From: Planobispora longispora
GTDB lineage: Bacteria > Actinomycetota > Actinomycetes > Streptosporangiales > Streptosporangiaceae
Direction of reading: 5' to 3'
Length of the DNA stretch: 64,000 bases
NCBI RefSeq assembly: GCF_016863135.1
Contig: NZ_BOOH01000060.1
Coordinates: 19,439 to 83,438, forward strand
Each line of letters opens with the position of its first letter. Position 1 is the first letter of the stretch. The position numbers were made by a program, and so were the translations under genes. Below are positions 36,650-44,072 of the stretch, in pieces. The notes beneath the pieces were generated by a model. It had not been told where the DNA came from and did no database searches. It saw only the letters and a program-made list of their open reading frames with translations.

Positions 36650-37598
36650 GGTCGGTCTCCGTTCGTGTGGCCACCGTGCGGTAGCGGCCGGGGCTGGTGC
36701 CGGTCCGGCGGGCGAACTCGCGCGCGAAGTGAGGGCCGTCGGCGTACCCCGCCAGGAAGCCGATCGTGGACAGCGGAAGATCGGTGCTCGCGAGCAGCAC
36801 CGCCGCCCTGGTGACGCGGGCGGTCGCAACCGCCGCGGAGAAGGAGCCGCCCTCGCCGCGCAGGCGCCGCTGCAGGGTGCGGCCGGACATGCCGGTGGCC
36901 GCCGAGAGGTCGCCGACCGTCCACCGCCTGGTCGGGTCGGTCAGCACCCGGGCGAGCACGGCCCGGGTGACGGGCCCGCGCCCGTTCCCGGCCGGTTCGG
37001 CGAGTTCCGGATCCGTGGCGGGAGGCCCGGTCCCCGGCACCCATGTCAGGTGGAACCGGTCGACCGGGCCCGGCGGCACGCCGTCGGCCGGGCCGCCGGG
37101 ACCGCCGGGACGGTCCAGGCCGAGCAGCGTGATGCCGCCGGGCAGGCTCAGCCGTACGGCGCCGCAGCCCTGGGCCAGGAGAAGCCCGGCGAGAACGCTC
37201 GCGACAAGCAGGTTCTCGTGCCGGGTGGGCCCCGGTCCCGTCCGCGCGGTGTGGTGGAGGCGGGCCTCCCGAGGCCCGGTGCCGGTGACGGCCGTCCGGT
37301 GCCGCGAGTGCACGTATCGTTCCAGCCGCCTCCACCGGGCCAGGCACTCGTGCGGGGTGGAGGCGGAGACGAGGACATGGCCGAGCGCGTCGAACGGCGA
37401 CTCGGCGACGGCCCACCCCACCTGGAGCAGCTCACCCTCGCCGTAGGCGTCCACCACGGCGGCGAGCAGACGCCGCTTGGCCGCCAGCGGAACGCGCGGG
37501 CCGTCGGGGACGGTACCGGCCGGGACGGACAGTCCCCGCCGCCGCAACGACGCCGCGACCAGCGCCGACATCGCCGCCGACGAATATCCCTCGTCCAC
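36633..37598 (-). CDS. AraC-family transcriptional regulator
   Basis: About 321 residues. The N-terminal two thirds form an OruR/ArgR-like arabinose-binding-domain region (SAAMSALVAASLRRRGL, ESPFDALGHVLVSASTPHEC) and the C-terminus has the AraC double HTH (WTVGDLSAATGMSGRTLQRR, LSTIGFLAGYADGPHFAREF, TGTSPGRYR). GTG at 37598 is preferred since GGAGG lies 8 bp upstream; the frame is open to an ATG at 37664. Overlaps the SDR start by 17 bp. Confidence 0.86.
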   Translation of the reverse strand: MDEGYSSAAMSALVAASLRRRGLSVPAGTVPDGPRVPLAAKRRLLAAVVDAYGEGELLQVGWAVAESPFDALGHVLVSASTPHECLARWRRLERYVHSRHRTAVTGTGPREARLHHTARTGPGPTRHENLLVASVLAGLLLAQGCGAVRLSLPGGITLLGLDRPGGPGGPADGVPPGPVDRFHLTWVPGTGPPATDPELAEPAGNGRGPVTRAVLARVLTDPTRRWTVGDLSAATGMSGRTLQRRLRGEGGSFSAAVATARVTRAAVLLASTDLPLSTIGFLAGYADGPHFAREFARRTGTSPGRYRTVATRTETDHDLPL

Positions 37599-37706
37599 CC
37601 CGACCACCTCCGGCACCGAGCCTACGGACGGCGGCCGGCGGTGTCGTGAACGATCGCGCCACATCCCGCCGCGGTGGGCGGCACGCCAGGGGACGGCGCG
37701 TGCGGA

Positions 37707-39338
37707 TCAGCCCAGGGCGCGCAGGAAGTCCGCCGCCACCGGGGCGGCGACCGCGCCGCCGCCCTCGCCCTCCTCGACGATCACGGCGAAGGCGAGGTCG
37801 TCCCGGTAGCCGATGAACCAGGCGTGGGTCTTCAGATCGTCCGCCGGGCCGAACTCGGCGGTGCCGGTCTTGCCGCGGGTTCCGGGCGGCAGGCCCGCGT
37901 CCTTGGCGGTGCCCCGGGTGACCACCGCGGACATCAGCCGGTGCATCGCGTCCGTGACGCCCTCGGGCAGCTCCTGCGGCTCGTTTTTCTGCTTGATGGA
38001 GGAGACCAGGGTCGGCGGGCGCCAGGTGCCGTCGGCGAACGCGGCGGCGACCGAGGCCATCAGCAGCGGGCTGGCGGTGATCCGCCCCTGGCCGAACGAC
38101 TCGGCGGCCAGCTCCGCGTCGCTCTCGGCGCGGGGGAAGCTCCCCTTGGCCGCCGGGACGCCGATGTCGAGCGGCTTGTTGAAGCCGAACAGCTCCGCCG
38201 CGCGCAGCAGCTCGTCGGCGCCCAGACGCTCCTCGGCCAGCGGGGCGAAGGTGGTGTTGCAGGAGTGGGCGAAGGAGTCGGTGAAGGTGACCGAGCCGTA
38301 GGCCGCGTGGTTGGAGTTGCGGATGGGCAGGCCGCCGACGGTGACGTCCTTGGGGCAGGTGACCCGCTCACCGGGGTCGATCCCGGCCTCCAGCAGTCCG
38401 ACGGCGGTGATCGCCTTGAAGGTGGAGCCGGGCGGGTAGTTGCCGTCCAGGGCGCGGTTGAAGCCGCCCCTGTTGTTGACCACCGAGAGGATCTCACCGG
38501 TGGAGGGCTTGATCACGACCATCGAGGCGGTCTTCTTCAGGTCGCGGACGGCGCCGACCGCGGCCTGGTGGACTCGCAGGTCCAGGGTGGTCTCGAGCGG
38601 CTCGCCCTTCTCGCCCTCGATCTTGCCGACGACCTCGACGGTCTTCTTGTCGGCGCCGACGAGCTGGATCTCGGTGGTGGGCGTCCCGGCCAGCCGCTCC
38701 TGGAAGGTCTCCTGCAGGCCGCCGCGCCCGACCGCGTCGCCCGTCTTGTAGGAGGGGCCCAGCTTCTTGACGTCCTTGGCCGTGGCCTTGTCCAGGAACC
38801 CGACGAGCTGCTGGATCGAGCCGCTCACGTCGGTGCCGTCGATGCGCTCCCCGCCGGCGGCGGTGATCGCCGCCCGCTCCGGCCACTTGGCCTTCAGCGC
38901 GAAGGACGAGCCCGGGGTCAGATCGGGGTGCGCGGCCCCGGGGGACCAGCGGACCCGCCAGCGCCGGTCGACGACCGCCAGGTCGACGGTTCCGGAGTAG
39001 CTCCACTCGCCGACGTTCTTCATCGTCAGCGTGGTGGTGTAGGCGGCCTGGGCGGTGCCGTCGCCGGTCTCCCGTACGGAGTCGAGCTTCACCGCGGTCC
39101 TCTCCACGGCCCAGCCCTCGCGCATGGCCTGGTAGGTCCGGTCGAAGGCGGGGTCGGGCGCGCCCAGCTCGGCGCGCATGGCGGCCAGGTCGCCGCGCTG
39201 CCAGGCCTGGGCGAAGCGCTGCGCGGTCTCCTGCGGGGTGCCCCGGGTGTGCAGGTACCACCACGCCCCGCCGCCCGCGGCCCCCGCCACCAGCGCGACG
39301 CTCACGGCCGTGATCGCGATCGTCCTGCCGCTCGGCAC
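37707..39338 (-). CDS. penicillin-binding transpeptidase with NTF2-like domain (MecA/PBP2a-like layout)
   Basis: Class B penicillin-binding protein of about 543 residues. One N-terminal membrane anchor (IAITAVSVALVAGAAGGG), an NTF2-like MecA_N domain (QETAQRFAQAWQRGDLAAM), a PBP dimerisation domain, then the transpeptidase with SxxK (PGSTFKAI, Ser about 305), SxN (SCN, about 360) and KTG (GKTGTAEF, about 490). GTG 39338 has GGGGGG 7 bp upstream; a GTG at 39488 would add 50 basic residues without a ribosome-binding site. Crosslinks peptidoglycan; this domain order is common in actinomycetes and does not alone prove beta-lactam resistance. Confidence 0.88.
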   Translation of the reverse strand: MPSGRTIAITAVSVALVAGAAGGGAWWYLHTRGTPQETAQRFAQAWQRGDLAAMRAELGAPDPAFDRTYQAMREGWAVERTAVKLDSVRETGDGTAQAAYTTTLTMKNVGEWSYSGTVDLAVVDRRWRVRWSPGAAHPDLTPGSSFALKAKWPERAAITAAGGERIDGTDVSGSIQQLVGFLDKATAKDVKKLGPSYKTGDAVGRGGLQETFQERLAGTPTTEIQLVGADKKTVEVVGKIEGEKGEPLETTLDLRVHQAAVGAVRDLKKTASMVVIKPSTGEILSVVNNRGGFNRALDGNYPPGSTFKAITAVGLLEAGIDPGERVTCPKDVTVGGLPIRNSNHAAYGSVTFTDSFAHSCNTTFAPLAEERLGADELLRAAELFGFNKPLDIGVPAAKGSFPRAESDAELAAESFGQGRITASPLLMASVAAAFADGTWRPPTLVSSIKQKNEPQELPEGVTDAMHRLMSAVVTRGTAKDAGLPPGTRGKTGTAEFGPADDLKTHAWFIGYRDDLAFAVIVEEGEGGGAVAAPVAADFLRALG

Positions 39339-39667
39339 CCGTCCACCCCCCAGTCGTCCGGTCCGGCGGACACGTCGCGCGGCCCGCCGCCCGGCCGTGA
39401 CCCCGGTAGCTGTCCCGGTCGCGGCCTCCCGGCGGCCCCGCGGGCGTCCGCCCGGATTCTGCAGCGTAGGCGAAGATCCACCGGACACACCAGGGCGATC
39501 CGGATGATCACGTGAGCCGGTCGTCCCGCCACGCTCCGTGACGGAGTCGTGCGCACCTTCAGTGGATCACACCGTCAGGGGCCGCGCGCCGCCGGGGCGG
39601 GGTGCCATTCGGGGACGCGCCGTCCGTAGGGCGATGCGCCGTCCGGGAGCGTGCGCCCCGTCCGGGG

Positions 39668-40318
39668 TCAGTTGCCCTGGGCGCGGCTGGGGGCGTAGCT
39701 GGGCACGTATTCCTGGCCGGAGAGCTTCTGGATCGCCGTCATGATCTCGTCGGCCACCCGGCGCCGGTCGCGGGCGCTGGTCTCCGAGCCCGTGAAGGTC
39801 ATCGGCTCGCCGATCCGCACCCCGACCCGGCCCAGCTTCGGCGTCGAGGCGCCGATGGGCAGCACCTTGTCGGTGCCGGACATGGCGACCGGGATCACCG
39901 GCGCCCCGGTCGCCAGGGCCAGCCAGGCGACGCCGACCTTGCCGCGGTACAGGCGGCCGTCGGGGGAGCGGGTGCCCTCGGGGTAGATGCCGAACAGGCC
40001 GCCCTCCGCGAGCACCCGGGCGGCGGCGTCGAGCATGTCCTGCGCGGCGGTGGGACTCTGCCGGTCGATGGGGATCTGGCCGGTGGCCCGCATCCACGCC
40101 GCGGTGACGGGGTTGCCGGTGAAGTATTCCGCCTTGGCGACGAAGCGCACCTGGCGGGTGAGCACCAGCGGCAGGAAGGTCGAGTCGAGGACCGACAGGT
40201 GGTTGGAGGCGAGGATGGCCGGGCCGGAGGCGGGCACGTGCTCGGCACCGGTGACCTTCGTCGGCCACATCAGGTGCAGGAAGGGAGCGCTGACGATCTT
40301 GGTCAGGCGATAGAGCAC
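39668..40318 (-). CDS. 1-acylglycerol-3-phosphate O-acyltransferase (PlsC family)
   Basis: A 216-residue membrane-associated acyltransferase of phospholipid synthesis. Block I HLSVLD (HxxxxD, in SNHLSVLDS), block II-like KAEYF, block III YPEGTRSPDGRLYRG and block IV VIPVAMSGTDKVLP are all present. GTG start with GAGGAGAG upstream. The 179 bp between it and the transpeptidase gene hold only short hairpins. Confidence 0.9.
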   Translation of the reverse strand: MLYRLTKIVSAPFLHLMWPTKVTGAEHVPASGPAILASNHLSVLDSTFLPLVLTRQVRFVAKAEYFTGNPVTAAWMRATGQIPIDRQSPTAAQDMLDAAARVLAEGGLFGIYPEGTRSPDGRLYRGKVGVAWLALATGAPVIPVAMSGTDKVLPIGASTPKLGRVGVRIGEPMTFTGSETSARDRRRVADEIMTAIQKLSGQEYVPSYAPSRAQGN

Positions 40319-40455
40319 GGGCTCTCCTCACGGGGTGGGGTCACCACATTAAGTGGTGATCATGTAGCCCGCGGGTGTGGGGAATCGACAAGCGAGATCC
40401 GGGCGTTTGTAGGGCTCCTCCAAAACCGGGCGGTCCCGTGCTCCGCGGGGCGGGG

Positions 40456-40496
40456 CCATCCTCCGAAAAGGGCGGAGGCGGGACCATCCTCCGAAA
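40456..40496. repeat. direct repeats with internal hairpin upstream of ABC operon
   Basis: CCATCCTCCGAAA at 40456-40468 and 40484-40496, 28 bp apart; the first copy also pairs with CGGAGG at 40473-40478. Located about 65-105 bp before the ATPase start; a candidate binding site of the operon's own LuxR-type regulator. Confidence 0.55.
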
Positions 40497-40559
40497 GGGG
40501 GATGCGGGCCGCCGGATCGGGCGATGCCGCGGGCCCGGCTCGGACGCGAACCTCGGAGT

Positions 40560-41273
40560 ATGACAGCGATCGAGGTCAGGGACCTCTGCAAGCGGTACGG
40601 CGGGACGCGCGCGGTGGACGGGGTGTCGTTCACGGTGGCGGCCGGAGAGACGTTCGGGGTGATCGGGCACAACGGCGCGGGCAAGACCACGACCGTGGAG
40701 TGCCTGGTCGGGCTGCGCAGGCCCGACTCGGGAACGGTGCGGGTGCTGGGGGAGGATCCGGCGCGCCGGCGCAGGGTCCTCGCCCAGCGGATCGGGGTGC
40801 AGCTGCAGGAGAGCGAGCTGCCGGGACGGCTGAAGGTCGCCGAGGCGCTCAAGCTGTACGCGAGTTTCTACGAGTCGCCGGACGACTGGCGCGCGGTGCT
40901 GGAACGGTGGGGACTGGCCCCGATCCGCAACAAGTCGTTCGGCGACCTGTCCGGTGGCCAGAAGCAGCGCCTCCAGCTCGCGCTCGCCCTTGTCGGCGCG
41001 CCCGAGGTGGTGGTCCTGGACGAGCTGACGACCGGGCTGGACCCGATCGCCCGCCGGGAGACCTGGAGACTGATCGGAGACCTCAAGGCGTCGGGCACCA
41101 CAGTGGTGCTGGTCAGTCACTACATGGACGAGGCGGAGGCGTTGTGCGACCGGATGGCGGTCTTCGGCGCCGGCCGGATCGCCGCCCTCGGCAGTCCGCG
41201 TGAGCTCGTCGAACGGACCGGGACCGGTTCCCTGGAGGAGGCGTACTTCGCCCTGGCGGAGGTGGCACGATGA
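40560..41273 (+). CDS. ABC transporter ATP-binding protein
   Basis: ATPase of an ABC-2 exporter, 237 residues. Walker A GHNGAGKTTT, signature LSGGQKQRLQLALAL, Walker B VVVLDELTTGLD (the catalytic Glu is followed by L instead of P) and H-loop VLVSHY. ATG 40560 has CGGAG upstream. First gene of a four-gene operon with permease, kinase and regulator. Confidence 0.93.
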   Translation: MTAIEVRDLCKRYGGTRAVDGVSFTVAAGETFGVIGHNGAGKTTTVECLVGLRRPDSGTVRVLGEDPARRRRVLAQRIGVQLQESELPGRLKVAEALKLYASFYESPDDWRAVLERWGLAPIRNKSFGDLSGGQKQRLQLALALVGAPEVVVLDELTTGLDPIARRETWRLIGDLKASGTTVVLVSHYMDEAEALCDRMAVFGAGRIAALGSPRELVERTGTGSLEEAYFALAEVAR

Positions 41274-41968
41274 AGGCGTTGACCCAGCTGTCCATGGCCG
41301 AGATCAGGCTGCTGGCCCGTGACCCCGGAACGCTGTTCTTCATGATCGCGTTCCCGCTGATGCTGCTGATACTGCACACCGGGAGTGACGGGATCGGCAG
41401 GCTCCTGCCCGGCTACGTCGCGATGATCCTGGCCATCGGCGGGCTCTCCGCGCTGCCGGGCATCGTGGCGACCTACCGCGAACGCAAGGTGTTGCGCCGT
41501 CTGGCGACCACGCCGGTGGCGCCCGTCACCCTGCTCGCCGCCCAGGTCGGCGCACAGATCGTGATGGGAGCGGTGGGGGCGGTCATCGTGGTCGGCGCAG
41601 GTGTCCTCGGCTACGGGGTCGAGCTTCCCGCGCAGCCGGCCGTCCTGGCGGCGGCCTTCCTGCTGTGCGCGTCGATGGTGTGCGCCCTCGGCTTCGTGAT
41701 CGCGGCCCTCGCCCCGCGTGCCAGGGTCGCCGAGCTGTTCGGCCTGCTGATCATGTTTCCGATGATCTTCCTGAGCGGCGCGGCCGTTCCCCGTGAAGGG
41801 CTGCCGGAGGGACTGCGCGCGATCGGCGGGTACCTGCCGCTGACCCAGGCGGTGACAGCGCTGGACGGCGGCTGGTCCGGCTCCCCCGCAGGGCTGCCCC
41901 TGCTGGTGATGGCGGGGATCACGGTGGCCGGAACCGCGGCCGCGGCCGTACTGTTCCGGTGGGAGTGA
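41270..41968 (+). CDS. ABC-2 type transporter permease
   Basis: A 232-residue membrane protein with six hydrophobic segments and the ABC-2 block GLPEGLRAIGGYLPLTQAVTAL near the C-terminus. ATGA overlap with the ATPase gene; the kinase gene follows at once. DrrB/NodJ-like exporters of this size carry drugs or lipids; substrate unknown. Confidence 0.9.
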   Translation: MKALTQLSMAEIRLLARDPGTLFFMIAFPLMLLILHTGSDGIGRLLPGYVAMILAIGGLSALPGIVATYRERKVLRRLATTPVAPVTLLAAQVGAQIVMGAVGAVIVVGAGVLGYGVELPAQPAVLAAAFLLCASMVCALGFVIAALAPRARVAELFGLLIMFPMIFLSGAAVPREGLPEGLRAIGGYLPLTQAVTALDGGWSGSPAGLPLLVMAGITVAGTAAAAVLFRWE

Positions 41969-41982
41969 ACGGAGGCGGGGTC

Positions 41983-43098
41983 GTGGCGGATGTGGAGGCG
42001 CGGTGGGTCCGCGCCTTCCACCTGCTCTTCTCCGCCTGCCTCGGCGTCTCCGCCGTCGTCATGCTGGCCGGCGGGGATGCCGGTCCGGATGAGAAGGCGG
42101 GGACGCTCGCCCTGACCGCGCTGATGGGGATCTGGTACACGTTCTTCGTCGCCCGCCGTCCCGAGCTGTTCGAACGGGTCAACCCCATGGCCGCGCACTT
42201 CCTGGTGCTCGTCGCCCTGCTGTTCGTCCTCATCCGCCGCGAGCCGTCCTACGAGATGGTGATGTTCGGCATGTTCGCCCTGCCGTACCTGCTGCTTCCC
42301 AGAGGGTGGAACTATCTGGGCGCGGTGCTGCTCGTGGTCGTGGCCACGGCGGCCGAGGCCGCCGGAGACCTGTCCACCCGGGTCGTGCAGGACCCGGCCG
42401 CGCTGGGCCCGGTGCTCGGCGGCATCGTCCTGGTGCTGCTCATGGGACGGTTCACCGAGTTCCTGACCGAACAGAGCGAGCAGAACAAGGTGCTCGGCGT
42501 CCTGGAGGAGCGGGCCAGGCTGGCACGGGAGATCCACGACACGCTGGCCCAGGGACTCAGCGGGATCATCACCCAGCTGGAGGCCGCCGAGCAGGCCATC
42601 GACGACCCGCCGGCCGTACGCAGGCGCATCGCTCTGGCCAAGCGGCTCGCCCGCGACAATCTGACGGAGGCGCGGCGGTCGGTGGACGCGCTGCGGCCCG
42701 AGCCGCTACGGGAGACGGATCTCGGCGGCGCGCTCGCCGCGGTGGCCGGACGGTGGCAGAGCACGACCGGGATTCCGGTGACCTTCTCGGTGGACGGCAG
42801 GCCCCGGCCGCTCGGCACCGAGGCGGAGACGGCCGTGCTCAGGGCCGCACAGGAAGGGCTGGCCAACATCGCCAGGCACGCGGGCGCCGGGCAGGCGGCG
42901 CTTACCCTGTCGTACATGGACGATCAAGTCACGCTGGACGTGCTGGACGACGGTGCGGGGTTCGACCCGTCGGCCCCCCGGGACGGGTACGGCCTGGTCG
43001 CGATGCGGGAACGCGCGTCACGGGCCGGGGGCACGGTGACGGTGGAGTCGGCGCCGGGGGAGGGGACCGCGCTGTGCCTGAGCATCCCCTGCGCCTGA
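41983..43098 (+). CDS. sensor histidine kinase (HisKA_3 type)
   Basis: A 371-residue kinase. Four to six membrane segments fill about 10-160, then HisKA_3 (LAREIHDTLAQGLSGIITQL, His near 185) and HATPase (VLDDGAGFDPSAP, GYGLVAMRERASRAGG). GTG 41983 has GGAGG 7 bp upstream; a GTG at 41959 is also open. Translationally coupled to the regulator, whose start lies within its last 25 bp. Confidence 0.9.
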   Translation: MADVEARWVRAFHLLFSACLGVSAVVMLAGGDAGPDEKAGTLALTALMGIWYTFFVARRPELFERVNPMAAHFLVLVALLFVLIRREPSYEMVMFGMFALPYLLLPRGWNYLGAVLLVVVATAAEAAGDLSTRVVQDPAALGPVLGGIVLVLLMGRFTEFLTEQSEQNKVLGVLEERARLAREIHDTLAQGLSGIITQLEAAEQAIDDPPAVRRRIALAKRLARDNLTEARRSVDALRPEPLRETDLGGALAAVAGRWQSTTGIPVTFSVDGRPRPLGTEAETAVLRAAQEGLANIARHAGAGQAALTLSYMDDQVTLDVLDDGAGFDPSAPRDGYGLVAMRERASRAGGTVTVESAPGEGTALCLSIPCA

Positions 43099-43703
43099 TG
43101 ATCGTCGATGACCATCCGGTGGTCCGTGACGGCCTGCGCGGCATGTTCGAGGGCGTGCCGGACATCGTGGTCGTCGCCGAGGCCGCCGACGGGCACGAGG
43201 CGCTCGCCCTGACCCGTGCCGAGCGGCCGGACGTGGTGCTGATGGACCTGCGGATGCCGGGCCTGGACGGGGTCGGCGCGATCGAGCGGCTGCGGGCCGA
43301 CCACCCGGCCGTCCGGGTGGTGGTGCTGACCACCTACGACACCGACGCGGACGTGTCACGCGCGCTCACCGCCGGAGCCGCGGGCTATCTCCTCAAGGAC
43401 GCGCCGCGTGACGAGCTGCACCAGGCCGTCCGCACCGCTGCGGCGGGCGGCCGGGTTCTCGCCCCCTCGGTCGTGTCGCTGCTGATGGGCCGGATGACTC
43501 CCGTGCCCGCCGGGGCGCCGAGCCCGAGGGAACTGGAGGTGCTCAAGCTCATCGCCAGAGGCGCGGCCAACAGGGAGGTCGCACGGGCCCTGCTGATCAG
43601 TGAGACCACGGTGAAGACGCATCTCAAGCACGTGTTCGCCAAGCTGGGCGTGGACAACCGGGCAGCGGCCGTGGTGGCCGCGATGGAACGCGGTCTCATC
43701 TGA
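43074..43703 (+). CDS. LuxR/NarL-family response regulator
   Basis: A 209-residue response regulator. Receiver domain with LRLMIVDDHPVV, phospho-acceptor in VVLMDLRMPGLDG, LLKD; LuxR domain (PSPRELEVLKLIARGAANREVA, ETTVKTHLKHVFAKLGVDNR). GTG 43074 is chosen because it restores the full first beta-strand and has GGGAGGGG 8 bp upstream; an ATG at 43098 would truncate the strand. Probably controls its own operon. Confidence 0.92.
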   Translation: MPEHPLRLMIVDDHPVVRDGLRGMFEGVPDIVVVAEAADGHEALALTRAERPDVVLMDLRMPGLDGVGAIERLRADHPAVRVVVLTTYDTDADVSRALTAGAAGYLLKDAPRDELHQAVRTAAAGGRVLAPSVVSLLMGRMTPVPAGAPSPRELEVLKLIARGAANREVARALLISETTVKTHLKHVFAKLGVDNRAAAVVAAMERGLI

Positions 43704-43750
43704 CGGTCCCGTGACGGCCCCGGTCCCATCTGACGGTCCCGTGACGGCCC
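43697..43750 (+). repeat. 30-bp-period direct repeat at end of regulator gene
   Basis: The 24-mer beginning CATCTGACGGTCCCGTGACG occurs at 43697-43720 and 43727-43750. The first copy contains the regulator stop codon, so the gene end appears to have been duplicated. Confidence 0.85.
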
Positions 43751-44072
43751 GGTCTCGTGGGCCCGGGGCAGCCGCGCGGGCAACGAAAAGGCCCCGCGGG
43801 CACGGGCGCACGCGGGGCCGGAAACGTTTAGTGCCGATGTGGCGGTCGCCTCCTCGGCGAGAGGCACAACACGGCTCCAGCCGAACGGTATTCCGTGAAG
43901 GCGGTAATTTGCGGCCCGGGGGACACAAACCACATCGGCACGATGACTCTAACGGACGTTGGGGGGTGGTTATTCCACTTCCCCGTCGCCGGTGTGGCGG
44001 AGGGGATCCCGCGAGCCCCTCCCCGTACCGGCCGGGAACCTGATGTCGCAGGTCACATGTGTACGGCCGCGG
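43704..44072. other. 369-bp convergent intergenic region
   Basis: Between the regulator gene and the convergent RNA-repair gene. It holds the second copy of the 30-bp repeat and the terminator at 43790-43819. From 43820 to 44072 I see no gene with normal codon use. Confidence 0.6.
43790..43819. terminator. terminator hairpin
   Basis: GGCCCCGCG-N12-CGCGGGGCC, perfect 9-bp stem, 86 bp after the regulator stop; AAAA before and AAACG after the stem. Confidence 0.7.
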
